This document shows positions 1-11,655 of a stretch of 64,000 bases of DNA, in pieces. Source of the stretch: Trissonchulus latispiculum (lineage: Eukaryota > Nematoda > Enoplea > Enoplida > Ironidae); contig JASAND010019824.1 in assembly GCA_030248195.1 (NCBI GenBank), positions 17,084 through 81,083 of the forward strand, read 5' to 3'. Every line of letters starts with the position of its first letter. Within the stretch, counting starts at the first letter, position 1. The position numbers and the translations under genes are program-made. The notes under the pieces were generated by a model. That model saw nothing but the letters and a program-made list of their open reading frames with translations, did no database searches and was not told the DNA's origin.

Positions 1-1120
1 CTTTTCTTGTTTTTCTTTTCTTTTTCTTATTTTCTTTTCTACAACATATATATGTGTAGGGATAGAAAAATAAGTTTTGTGAGTATATGTATATAGGCTA
101 TAAGAGAACGTAAACAGGTAGAGCGAAAGATATATAGAGATTAGCTTCTATGCGTATATATTTTGTTGACCAGCAGTCTCTAGTTGTTGTCCAGTCTTTT
201 CAATTTAATTTCTCCACTGGCTGGTTTGCCCAAAAACGTCAATATCGGTTCTGTTATTGTGTTTGATTTTGGTTTAGGTTCCCTGAAGGGGGGGGGGAGG
301 ATCAGACAAATTGAAGTGAGGGGGGACAGGGGGAAAGTATTGAAAGAGATCTGTTGGGGAAGAGAAACAACCGTAGTCAGCTTACGTACGTGTATATATA
401 TATATATATATATATATAGTCAATATTTTGTAAACTGAAACATTGAAGCAAAGCACAGGACAGGCCCCCATATTAGGTTAGAAAGACGAGAGCTGAAATG
501 AATGACTAATGCTTATTTTCTGCAGAAGATATTTATTCCATGTATGTAGGGTAGGGTTTTGTGGGCGGGTGCGTGGACACTAAGGCTTTGGGGGGGTCCA
601 TTTTATGGTCAGTCTTCTAGAATAGGGGGAGAGTTTAGCTTCTAGCTTTCTCTCTCTCTCTCTCTCTGTCTCTCTGTCCGTGTCTGCCTCAGTGTATTTT
701 CTCTTTTCCAAATAAATTATTGAAAGCTTTTAGTGGAAAGAGGGGAGAGCAGTAGACAGAGGCTTTCTAGGCTCGGACAGTGGTCAGTTCAGTAGTAGCT
801 GGCACGAGTTGGTTTCCCTGGTTATTTGTGTTGTTGTCTGGACTTTGGTCATGAAAAGAGAAAATGACCATAACCTATACTGCTAGATCTCGCTTTATTC
901 CTCCCTCTCTCTCTATCTCTCTCAATTTATTTCTTGTCTGGAGGGGTCTCTTTCTAGGATTTCTGTCACAGACATTGCAGGGCAGGCAGACTGTGTTTAT
1001 TTCTGAGGCTTCTCCGCTTTTCTTTGGCTTCAAAGGGCTGCCGCTACAGGACCTCGCTATGCTGCAGATTTGGAGGGGGGGCAATGCTGAAGCAAAAACT
1101 GGTTTTTTGCAATTTTACAC
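1..1120. other. Intergenic sequence with microsatellites, no gene seen
   Basis: No coding region with a recognisable domain is visible. The stretch opens with a pyrimidine-rich tract, has a (TA)n run at about 391-418, a poly-G run near 289-297 and a (CT)n run at about 649-668. The short open frames here are low-complexity or antisense to each other and carry no family motif. Confidence 0.6.
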
Positions 1121-1555
1121 TAGAGATGAGGATTTTGGCTCGCGGCTCGGCTCGGAGCCGAGCCGAGACGGCAACAATGTCTCCCGAGCCGAGCCGAGCC
1201 GAGCCGGATAACTGAAACTCCGAGCCGAGCCGAGCCGAGCCCACCCCAGCCAAAAATCGGAATTCGACCAAATTTCCCTGTCATATTTCAGAACTTCTTC
1301 AAACAAAATGGCCATCAGTGAAGACTGTTTTTATTTTTCAATTTTGCTTTTGCATCCTAATTTTAAATTTCTTTAGCTTTCTTAATAGCTTCCAAGCGAA
1401 TTTCAAGCTTGGCGAGCCGAGCCGAGCCGACCCAGTTAGAAAATCTTCCCGAGCCGAGCCGAGCCGGGTATATATGACCGCGAGCCGAGCCAACCACATT
1501 TTCTCGCGAGCCGAGCCGACCCGAGCCGGAAAAGTCCGGCTCGTCCTCATCTCTA
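1121..1555. mobile_element. hAT-like MITE with CCGAG pentamer arrays
   Basis: The ends are an inverted repeat, TAGAGATGAGGA at 1121 and its complement ending at 1555. The element is flanked by a perfect 8-bp direct repeat, TTTTACAC (1113-1120 and 1556-1563). An 8-bp TSD with a TIR resembling CAGAGATG is typical of the hAT superfamily. The subterminal regions are arrays of a 5-bp unit (GAGCC/CCGAG) in opposite orientation at the two ends. No transposase is encoded, so the element is non-autonomous. The perfect TSD suggests a fairly recent insertion. Confidence 0.88.
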
Positions 1556-1580
1556 TTTTACACTGCAGTTGTATATATAT

Positions 1581-2410
1581 TAGAGACCTTCACGGGACTG
1601 AATTTTCAGGCCCGGCCCGGCCCGGCCCGTAAAAATTTCACCTCGGCCCGGCCCGGCCCGGCCCGGTTGAAAAATTTTCGACCTCGGCCCGGCCCGCCCG
1701 CTCCAACTTAGACCCGGCCCGGCCCGGCCCGGCTCGTAAGCTCAAAAGTTAAGCCCGACCCGGCCCGGGCCCGTTTTTGCTAATTTTTTGTCGTTAGCCA
1801 AAATCAAAGTAAGGGTTAAAATGCATAGAATTTTATTCCTCATCGCAGATACCATTTTTAAACGATTTCTCGTAGCTCATGTTTATTTAGAGCGATTGAG
1901 AACAGTCAGCGGTTCCGTTCTTGGTTGCAGGAAAGAATACACTGACTGACCAGTTTCGTTGATTCAAATATAACTTGCAATTAATTAGGAATAAGGTATA
2001 CTTTCCAAATATTAAAAATAATTATATAAATAACTAAATTTCAGATGCTAATGTACAAATTCTAGCTAAAGATTACGTTATATAAACGCAAATGAGCTAA
2101 GTGCATACGCCAGTAACTCTGAAATAGAAAGGAAATCAAGTCAGATCGGAATAAAAGAGCAACGATTATTCAAAATTACATTTGGAAAAGAATAAAATCT
2201 CCAGTATAAATTGCCGAAACTAAAAAGAAGACAAAACCTTCTGATGAAAACAGCAGGCTCGGCCCGAAGCCCGGCCCGTTCTAGTACTCGGCCCGGCCCG
2301 GCCCGCACCCAAATTTTTCCTACCTCGGCCCGGCCCGGCCCGTTTCACCTTAGGCCCGGCCCGGGCCGGGCGGGCCGGGCCGGGCTTACGGGCCTGAGTG
2401 AAGGTCTCTA
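1581..2410. mobile_element. hAT-like MITE with GGCCC pentamer arrays
   Basis: The TIR TAGAGACCTTCAC at 1581 matches its complement ending at 2410. The flanks are ATATATAT at 1573-1580 and 2411-2418, an 8-bp duplication that is less informative because the target is a TA repeat. The subterminal arrays use a GGCCC pentamer, with a roughly 450-bp AT-rich interior lacking any coding potential. It sits only 25 bp from the CCGAG element and has the same architecture with a different sequence. Transposase-binding repeats are a plausible role for the arrays (inference). Confidence 0.82.
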
Positions 2411-2941
2411 ATATATATCATTTCAATTTTTCAGTATATATGATATTCGATATTTTTCAAATTTCTATCATACTGACAAGCCGCAACCTTGGTTTCAAAA
2501 ATATTTCCGAGAAATTTGAGAACGAAATAGTGAAGATATGTATTTGTTAAAGAATTTAATGCGTATTTTTTCATTTTATGTATACTTTGTTTGAAATATA
2601 TGTAAACGTTTATATTACATCCGGATATTATCCTTAAATCGGATATTATCCGGATTCCGGATATAAAGTGCCATGTTTGCGTACGTTCTGTATGTATGAC
2701 GCGGCTAAAGACATGCTATATATACACTATTTTTCAACAGTTTCTGGTACATTTTTCCTGGGAAAATGTTTCCCCCGGGACCGTTTGGGGTTGTGACATT
2801 TTTGGTGGTAAGAGTAACATGAAGTGCCGGGTCATAAAGCCACTACGTCATGGTGTGTTCTTGGTTCTCTTTTTGTCCTCAAAGTTGGTTCTGTTGCACA
2901 TCCTGCCATGCCTCTGCTTTAAGTGTTCATCCCTTCCCTTG
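2411..2941. other. Intergenic sequence, nothing recognised
   Basis: AT-rich sequence between two transposons. It contains a short direct repeat of the type GGATATTATCC near 2620-2660 and no credible coding region. Confidence 0.5.
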
Positions 2942-4149
2942 TATATGTCTACGTGATATTGTGAAATCAGGGATTTCGCGAAATCCCTGAAAATTTCAGG
3001 GATTTCACAGAATCCCGAACATTTTCAGGGGGATTGTGAAACTCATGTTAAAACCTGTTTATTTCATAGTTTCCCTGAGTGGTTAAGGGATTTCACAGAA
3101 TCCCGTGTCACTTTCAGGGAAATTGTGAAATGATATGATTTAGTTGAATTTTGGGAATTTTCGTTGTAAATTTGTAATGTAAATGTTATACAAATTTATA
3201 AATCTGTTGTTAAATTGTTGCAGATATAATATTTTATTCTTGTATGTTTGTTTTATTCGCTTACTTGAAACTAACAGGTAAAAGTGTCTTATTGTTGTTC
3301 GCTATTATTACTATTTAAATTAAATTGTAACAGGTAACTTTATTAAAAAATTAAATTCCAAAGTTTGACTGATCTGCTTAAATTATCATTTTAAATTGCG
3401 ACAACTCAAATTTCAGTTTATTCTAATGTTGCATTTCTTTTCTTTCTTCCTTTCTTTTCTTTGAACTGAAATAAGTGAGCTGTAATTCAAATCTAGCAAG
3501 GTAGCTCACCGTTATTGGAATAATTTTTAACGAAGTCGTCGTTTGAAAAAGATAAACAAAGTATAACATGATAATTAACTTCAAAAAGCATTCAGATAAT
3601 CCAGAGAGCGCTAAGCTAGGTTTGAATTACAGCTATTCGCTTAGATCTCTCACAGATAGCTCACTTATTTCAGTTCAAAGAAAAGAAAGGAAGAAAGAAA
3701 AGAAAAAGAAATGCAACATTAGAATAAACTGAAATTTGAGTTGTCGTAATTTAAAATGATAATTTAAGCAGTTCAGTCAAACTTTGGAATTTAATTTTTT
3801 AATAAAGTTACCTGTTAGTTTCAAGTAAGCGAATAAAAAACAAACATACAAGAATGAAATATTATATCTGCAACAATTTAACAACAGATTTATAAATTTG
3901 TATAACATTTACAATACAAATTTACAACGAAAATTCCTAAAATTCAGCTAAATCAATCATTTCACAATTTCCCTGAAAGTGACACGGGATTCTGTGAAAT
4001 CCCTTAACCACTCAGGGAAACTGTGAAATAAACAGGTTTTAACATGAGTTTCACAATCCCCCTGAAAATGTTAGGGATTCTGTGAAATCCCTGAAATTTT
4101 CAGGGATTTCGCGAAATCCCTGATTTCACAATATCACGCTGACATATAT
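2942..4149. mobile_element. 1.2-kb palindromic fold-back element
   Basis: The two halves are near-perfect reverse complements meeting near 3545. The outer core of the ends is CGTGATATTGTGAAATC at 2952 and its complement ending at 4138, and pairing continues imperfectly to about 2942 and 4149. The arms contain smaller nested palindromes built from AAATCCCTGAAAATTTCAGG. The left arm has about 60 bp of extra sequence near 3285-3345 that duplicates an ACAGGTAA-type segment. No TSD could be assigned with confidence. No protein is encoded, so a non-autonomous fold-back transposon is the best reading. Confidence 0.85.
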
Positions 4150-5380
4150 ATCATACGTATGTATATATATTCTGTGTGTATATTTATATAGATATATCTT
4201 GAAACAATAATAATTTTTAATCATTCTATTTTTTCATTTTTGTGAAAAGATTTTGATTTTGTTTCTTTTCCTCTTTTTTATGCTATAAATTCTGTGAGAA
4301 TGTGGGATTTATGTATTTTATTTTTGATTCTTTGGCTAGATATATATATCTGAACCGCTTTTACTGTTTTTTCTAAATGCATATGGCAACGTGTTAAATA
4401 GTTATAAGTTTAATATTGTGAAATTGGAAATGATGTTTCAACGAATAGTCGACCTAAAACAGTCTAATTTCGAATGTTTTGTAGTTTCTCAGTGGTGATT
4501 GTTTCTTGTATACGTATAGCGTTTGTCTACTTGCGCTGCTTCTATCGATGCTTTGACAAACCTGTTACAAAATTTCTATTTTTCCATTTTTCCTGAAAAA
4601 CAATCATCTTTCCAACTCTTAAACTTCTTTTCTAGTTTTCTGATTCTTCAATTTCAGACTGGAGGGGAAGGGAGAAAATTTTCCCATTTTCCAGAGTTTT
4701 TGGAAGTCCAGTTTTGTGTTTGTATGGCCGGCCTTCCATTTATGCTCCAGTTTTGTCTAGTTTTTCTGCCGATTTCAGTGCTACTCTTTGGAAAACAGTG
4801 AAAACATTCGATATAGTCCAGTCTTATTCTGTCTGCATACCATTACGTAGGACACCTGTAGAATTGTGAAGATTTTCTGAAAATCCTGTTTTTGTTGCAT
4901 AGAATTGCGACGTTTGTTTTGGGGACGAACAAACAGCCAGCCGTCTTGTAGCCTTTTTATGTGAGACATTATAGATTTAAGCTCTAGCGTAGGTCTAACA
5001 TGTAGCTTTACCTCTGGATATATATTTTTATTTCGAGAATTGTCCGGTATTTTTGTGACCTAGGGTCGCAGCTGTGCTGTGACAGAATGCACCGGAGTTT
5101 AAAAATTTAGGGGACTAAAATTTCAAAATATTTATATATTTCAAAATGTCTTAAATTTTGGAAATTTGGTGAGACTAAGAGATCCGAGTTTGCTAGGCTT
5201 TCCCTATTCTGATAATGTTAATGTTACGTATATAATCTTCGATTCGTTATACACGCATAACAGTTCTCTTTGCGTTACATATATAATACATAATATTGCC
5301 AGACAACACAAATGTTTATATCACAGTTTTCTTGCACAGGTATAGTCAGCAACAAAATTCAGGGCAGGTTCACCCGTAAA
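4150..5380. other. Intergenic sequence, nothing recognised
   Basis: Short open frames exist on both strands but none shows a conserved motif, plausible splice context or coding composition. The stretch is T-rich on the + strand. Confidence 0.5.
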
Positions 5381-5668
5381 CAGGCCCGCACCCAGAATTT
5401 TGAAAGGGGGGGGGGAGGGTGCAAGGGAAAATGCAATGGGGGGGGTCTGAGGAGGGCGGAACCCCCCGAAAGTTGAAGAAGTTTTGCTTGTTTACCAAAA
5501 AACGGTGTATATATTGGATGTTTATTTCTTGCAAAAAGTAAATTATCGCTTATAGAAAATTTTTTTAAATGGCTGTTTTTGCCATTAAAATAGCAAAAAT
5601 TTTTCATCTTTGCGACCTCACAAGGGAGGGTCTAGATCCCTTGAACCCGCCCCCTGGGCGCGGGCCTA
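5381..5668. mobile_element. Short CAGGCCCG-type hAT-like MITE
   Basis: The ends are CAGGCCCGCACCC at 5381 and the complement of CAGGCCCGCGCCC (last base changed to A) at 5668. Inside the left end is a G-run and the phrase GGAGGGCGGA-CCCCCC; inside the right end is GGTCTAGATCCCTTGAACC. The same phrases recur in the element at 6724-8971, so the two belong to one family. No matching flanking duplication was found, which suggests an older or rearranged copy. Confidence 0.7.
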
Positions 5669-6723
5669 TCCCTCCATAAATAATTTCTCTTCGTCCTGAT
5701 CCTTCAAACGTAGTTTTTAGTTTTTTATGAGTGTGTATATTGTCTTCGTTTATTTTTTGTCTAATTACGTTTTTTCTGTATTTTCTGCGCTGATGTTTCA
5801 GGAGTTAATTTGGCCTACGTCTTAAAAGAGGTTGGAAAGAATTGAACATCTTTTGTGAGGATTTTGTTTGGCGGAATCAGCCGGTATTAGATTGTGTGCG
5901 AAAAGGATGAAAGTTGGATTCTGTTGAGATGAGTTGCACTTTTGGCTGATGCAAAGGACGTCAGTTGTGGTGAGCAGCAAGGTTAGTATTTATTTTTTAT
6001 ATTGGCCTTTTTAAACAGTTTTTGTGGGGGTGGGGAGGGGAGCTTGGATTTCCTTGCAGATTTTAGCTTAAAGCTAAACGGTCCATGCAGATTATATATA
6101 TATATATACGTATATATATATATATATATATATAAGTATGTATGGGCTATCAAAAGAAGGTTCTGAAATGGTGGACGCGGAAGATCGTTGGTTCGAATCC
6201 GACCTGATTAATACATTTTCATTTTCTGATGGTTCGCTGATTAATTGGTTAGTCGTGCTGCTTTAATTGTCTAATTAGTTTTAGATCGTGTAGTCATTTA
6301 GTTAAGTGCATCATATCATACTAATATATGCGTACTGTTACACATCTATTATGTTGCCTGTGTTTGTGTTATATACTGAGAGTTGGGTTAAAGGTAGGAA
6401 AGAGGGGGTTGTCATGTGGAGTGCACCTTATCTGAATATGTTGGCAGTTTGCCATACTAATCTTTGGTTGTCATTTTTCATTACGGATAGTAATACGGTT
6501 TCTTCGACATAGGTTTGAGCTTTTTGTGTCCCATTTAATCCTGACTGTTTTTGAATAGGTTTAGTTATCCGTATCCTATCCAGCCAGCTTGCTATCACAG
6601 GGTCCCAGCTTAGACGTATTCTTAGGCTACCTAGGCGTAGGAGTCTTCTCCCACATTTCTTATAATCTCAAAAGTTAGTATATGCCTATCTCCTGTAGTC
6701 TTGACGAAAACCAAACATACTGA
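5669..6723. other. Intergenic sequence with (TA)n repeat
   Basis: It contains an interrupted (TA)n tract at about 6091-6134. A sequence at about 6190-6206 folds as a good tRNA T-arm with a GGTTCGAATCC box, but the rest of a tRNA is absent. No coding region is supported. Confidence 0.5.
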
Positions 6724-8971
6724 CAGGCCCGCGCCCAGGATTCTGATAACGGGGGGGGGGGGTCCAAGGCAAAATGTAACGGGGGGTCTGGAGGGCGGAG
6801 CCCCCCAGAAGTTGAAGAATTTTTGCATTTTTGCCCAAAAATGGTACATTGAACGTTTTTTCAAAAAGTAAATTATCTTTGTAAAAAATTTAGTAATTTG
6901 TAAAAAAAAGTAAAAAATTTTGTAAAAATAGCTGTTTTGCCATAAAACTAGTAAAAATGTCCATTTTGTCACTCCATAAGGGGGGGGTCTAGACCTAGGT
7001 TTTTTTTGGTCAAAAATAGCGTCATTTGCAGAAATGAACAATAGTTTTGACGACGCCAAAATAAAAATGACGAAAGAATGATGAAGCCAAAATGTGGAAG
7101 TAACACTTAAATTTAAAAAAGACTAGAAAGTTTCTATTATGTTTTAACAGTGATTTTTCAAAAAATTTCTGAGATTTTGGGGGCTGCTGCCCCCAAACCC
7201 CCGCTGTCTATGATTTATGTTCAGCTTCGACGATGTCAATAATAAAGACTAATTGTCAATTAAGATAAAATACAAAGCCATAGATTACGAGACTTCATGC
7301 TACATCCTTCAATTGCATTTTTTCTTTTTTTCAGTTTTGCAGTTTCTCATATATACCATTTTCGCTGAATATTTTCTTTGAAAACTTTCTCTTCGGATTT
7401 TCTCGGTTATATATAATGGAATGAAAGCTTCAAGAATTTTATTGCATAAATGCTAAAAACTATATACTAGGGATTGATCTGGATGCCAGCCCTGTCGTCG
7501 CGATTTGAAGGTAAGAAAAGGTAAACTGGCAAAACACAAAAAAGGCGTTTCCACAAAATTCCGCGAGCACGTACCTATACATTCGTATATTTCCAACGTT
7601 TTTAGCAGATTTAAGAATTATATATGTAGGGGCGCATTTTACGGCTATAAGTGTTGGAACGATGTGGGCATTTTGGCACCATCCTACTATTATATGTTGG
7701 TAGACAGGATCCCCCCATGCTACCTTTTTTGGTCATTTTGGCACCTGGCCAATTTTGGCTCTGTGCCAAGGTCCCAAAGTCGGACTTTCGCTATTTTTCA
7801 CAAATTTTGGTCACACTTTTCTAGAACTGGGTAGAAGCTGGAGAGGTCTAGTATAGTCTAGTCTAGTATAGTCTAGTATAGCTGTTTGCATGTACTGTTA
7901 GACTAGCTGCTAGGAATATACGTAAATTACGTATATATCATCATTTTGTTGTGTTGAACTACCGCAGGCTCTACTACTAGGAGAGGTCTAACTAAAGATA
8001 TGATGCTAAAGCTATTGGTCCAAGTCAGAAGGAAATAGAAGATCGTGGGAGAGTCCTAAATTATTCTTGAATATAAATTTTCCGTATAAATGGATACGTA
8101 AAATGTGCTGGTTAGTATGAAGCACTTATCGAAGAAAACGTTTGCTAAAATAAAAGTTCGAATAAAGCTCGAGCACATCCGTAGCTGTAGGTTATTTATG
8201 AACTATAAACAAAATGTATTGTGGATACGCATAATAATTTACATTTACAAACCGCGAATATGGGTTGTTCGGCGAAGCTGTGCCCATATTAATTCGCTCA
8301 CAACCTAGTCCTCTTCTATTTTTTAACCTAGCCCCATATTAAGCATTTTAAAGACTAGTCCTCTCTTGATTTTTCAACCTCACCATCACCCATATTACTT
8401 TTTCATGCTCCAGAGGAGCATTTTTATTTCTTGTAGAACAGGTTTAAAATATCATTCAATTTTAGCAAAAAATCTTATTTTCCCTTCAAAAAGTGTAAAT
8501 TTTCAAAAGTTTTCTTGTTTCTGCAAAATGAAAGTAATTAACGATTTGAAGAACAATTTCATCTAAAAAGCAAGAAATTTCTTCAACTTATGGGGGGCTC
8601 CGCCCCCCCCCCCCAGGCCCCCCGCTTGTATTGCCATCATTGTTAATGTTCAAAGGCATGAAACATAATATAACACCAGATATATTATTTGTATGTAAAT
8701 ATATACGTTAGTTATATAAAGTAGGATACTTGTGGGACAGTGTGAAATATGAAGCAACACACGCCAACAAGGTAAAAATTAAACCGAAATTACCAATGTA
8801 GCCTAAAATCAAAACAAAGCTGTATTTCTGCAAAAACTTATTTTTGACGTTGGACAAATAAAAATGACGTTCAGAAAATAAAAATGACGAAAATTTGATG
8901 AAATCCGATTTTGAAAAAAAAACGCTGGTCTAGACCCCTTGAACCCTCCCCCCCCCCCGGGTGCGGGCCTG
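6724..8971. mobile_element. Long CAGGCCCG-type hAT-like element
   Basis: It begins CAGGCCCGCGCCCAGG at 6724 and ends with the complement of CAGGCCCGCACCC at 8971. The flanks are CATACTGA (6716-6723) and CATACTGT (8972-8979), an 8-bp TSD with one change. Subterminal phrases (GGTCTAGACC, the GGGCGGAGCCCCCC hairpin, AAATGACGAAA) match in inverted orientation near both ends and match the shorter copy at 5381-5668. Two further GGGGGCTCCGCCCCC-type segments at about 7185 and 8592 suggest internal rearrangement or a nested related copy. Its open frames show no transposase motif. Confidence 0.75.
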
Positions 8972-8979
8972 CATACTGT

Positions 8980-10240
8980 TATTGGTGATCCAGTAAGACA
9001 GACTCGCAGAGCAACAAGAAAATTGCTGTGAAAAGTCAGGAAAAATGTCACACCTAGACAGCTGTAATTTTATCTAACAGCTGTAGTAATTTTGTCAGAT
9101 TGCTAACTTAAAATGAAATTTCTGTGCAAGTTTGATTTGTAGCAGCCCAATTCCTCTCTCTCACTCACTCTAATTTCGGGCCCATATCGCATGGGATATG
9201 GGTCTGCGAACCTCAGGCAAGGATCCCCGCCACCTCTAGCAACCCAATTCCTTCAACTGGGATGTCAAAAATCGTAAGACGTATATATATATATACTCTC
9301 TGACTCTCCCACAATTATACGTATAAGACCATCTGGGATTGGCACATTTCTGTGAACCTTATTTCATCAAAAAAACTACAAAACTTATTCGTAGCCTTTC
9401 TATATCAGGAAACCAAGGTAATACATAACAGATTTGCGCTTTAAAGTCACGCAATCAGCGCTTATTTTTTATTACTCTTAGAATTTTTTCCAGCTTTTTG
9501 TTGTCTCATACGTCTATGTACATGTTCGATGCCTACATATATATTGCAGACGACTTTAGTTGGAGGAATTGTTTTTCACCAGTGTATATATACTTGTTTT
9601 TATCCCTGGCGACTGACTGCTGTCTAGTTGTTATTCAAATCCACTTAAGTTTTTCCAGCGTAGGCCGGCAGGCAGTGAGAAAAGAGAGGAAAACACTGAA
9701 AAAAGGGCTAGATTAAGTTTCAGAGAAAATAAAGGAATGAAAGAAAAGCTGGCACTGGTTCAGCATTGAGCCAGAAAGAACCAACCTAGCCTATATTAGA
9801 TGGATAGATACATACGTATATTGCTGATTCACGTGATTCAAAAAGCTTTCATCCATGGATATAGTTGCGCACGTATGAAGCTAGCTGGTTTAGTTGATTA
9901 GCTTTTGGACTTAGGGGTTTTTTGCTCCGAGAGTTGGGCATAGTGCCAACTGTTTTCGCTCTATCTTGTTGGTTCAGGCTTCTTGTTTCTGGATTGACTT
10001 TTTTCCTCTCTCCCCCCCAGCTTTCTTTTGCTGTCCCTCATAAAGAGGGAATTTTTTAACTGAATGAGGCTTTATATCACCAGATATGCACCCAATATTA
10101 TAGAAGCTTGTATGCTATGTGAATCTCTGTAATGTGTGTATCTGTATTCGTGTAGGGGCTAGTAGTGTTATAAACTGCATGATAGGATAAGCTTTCACAT
10201 TTGGTTTATAGCATTTTTTCCTCACGCAAGCTGTGCATTA
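8980..10240. other. Intergenic sequence, nothing recognised
   Basis: No credible coding region is seen. A small hairpin CCCATATC-GCAT-GGGATATGGG lies near 9181-9202. Open frames in this stretch contain low-complexity (TA)n translation or lack conserved motifs. Confidence 0.5.
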
Positions 10241-10249
10241 AAGTGTGTG

Positions 10250-10251
<2 letters not shown>

Positions 10252-10290
<39 letters not shown>

Positions 10291-10315
10291 GTGTATATAT
10301 ATATATATATATATA
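10252..10315. repeat. (TA)n microsatellite
   Basis: About 60 bp of alternating T and A interrupted once by ACGTG. It abuts the left end of the GC-rich element remnant that follows. Confidence 0.9.
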
Positions 10316-10630
10316 GGAGCAGGCCGGGCCACCCAAAATGTAGACCGGCCCGACTTTCGAAAACTGGAGTGTTTTTATTCCGTAGTATATTTTGTTTAAC
10401 CGCAGTAGAGTTCATTACCGTATGGACGTACCACAAAATTTTATGGATTTTTTAATCAAAAAAATAGCTGGACCACCGCCGGCGGTCTTCCGTGGACCGG
10501 GGCAAACCGACCTTAATGGTTGTTATGGGTCGCGCTGTGCTGGGCCGAGTCAAATTTTTCAGGTGGACCGGCCCGGGCCGGCCGAACCAGGCGGGGCCAA
10601 ACCAAAAAATCCAGTCCGTGCTCATCTCTA
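10314..10630. mobile_element. Degenerate hAT-like MITE with GGCCGGGCC motifs
   Basis: The right end is the complement of TAGAGATGAGCACGG, an hAT-style terminus close to that of the element at 1121. The left end reads TAGGAGCAGGCCGGGCC, as if four bases had been lost from TAGAGATGAGCA. Both subterminal regions are rich in GGCC and CCGGCCC. No TSD is recognisable next to the (TA)n tract. This is an older relative of the GC-array elements elsewhere in the window. Confidence 0.6.
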
Positions 10631-11064
10631 ATGAAAACCCGTCTCGTTGTCAAAAATCAGCAACCGGAAAGGTTAAAATCAATGCGATTATATCCACTCG
10701 TAGTCCCAGGGGGTTGGGTTTTGACTGAGCTGTACGATGCTTGTTCGTTACCAGCTTTTTTGGGCTAAGTTATCAAATCAGTGTTTGAAGCCATGGTTCG
10801 GGCTAACCGAACTTAATGTTAAAGTTAAAAATGTTTGTAGCAATTTTCGACTGAACGCGGTTTTAGAAATGGATTACAGTGACCAGTGCAGTGTGGAGGT
10901 TTGCCCTCACTTCGGCTTCTCCGTCCCCAGACCCCTCCCCGCTTGAATCATTTGTAAAGTTTTAGTTTATTTATTTATTTATTTATTTTTATTTATTTAT
11001 TCTTTTATAGTTTATTTTGTTTATTTAAATTTTATTTGTAATCTAATCTCTTTCAATGTTTTTA

Positions 11065-11655
11065 ATTCTCGATCTCACTGATTTTTACATATATATTTTA
11101 TAGTCCAAGCGGTATATTTTAACGAGTTTTTAAAATTAAAATTATAAGTCTTACAGTTGTCGAATGATTTCACTTTAAAGTTGATGTTTTACTTGCTAAA
11201 CATACGCTGTGAAAAAGCTGTGATTTTATTGCGTGGGCCGAAAAATCCGCCGACAAACTTTTGTGTATCTCATACTTTTATATTAAATTATTGCCAAAGT
11301 GTTAAACTGCGGAACCTTGTCATTAAATTTTAATTTGTATTCTTGGAAAATTAATAAAATTGAGTTAAAGGCCTTAATTAAAACTTTAAATTCAAGGTAC
11401 ATCAGGTGAACATTTTAGCAATATCTTTATGTATACGTTGTCCAGATTCATAGGTTATCGTTTGTCGGGAGATTTCTTTGGCGCACCTGAACAATTTCAA
11501 CGTTTTCACTACGTACTTTAAGCACGTAAGACCTCAACTTTGAAGTGAAATTGCACGACAAACTGAAGACACGATTTCAATTTTAAAAGCTCGTTAAAAT
11601 ATTCCGTTTGTTCAATAAAATATTTAAAAATTAACGAGATCGGGAAATGGACACC
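11065..11655. repeat. Old, diverged inverted repeat
   Basis: The segment from about 11065 to 11280 is a diverged reverse complement of about 11455 to 11655. Matching phrases include TATTTTAACGAG-TTTTAAAATT, ATTTCACTTTAAAGTTGA and CCGACAAAC. It is probably a decayed fold-back element. A (TTTA)n tract lies just to the left at about 10965-11005. Confidence 0.6.

Noticed and set aside
6190..6206. tRNA T-arm with GGTTCGAATCC
   Set aside because: The T-stem pairs well, but no acceptor, D-arm or anticodon arm can be built upstream. The same applies to the GGTTCGAACCC sequence at 32947-32957.
10206..10455. Open frames on both strands across the (TA)n tract
   Set aside because: They are mainly Tyr-Ile repeats from the microsatellite translation.
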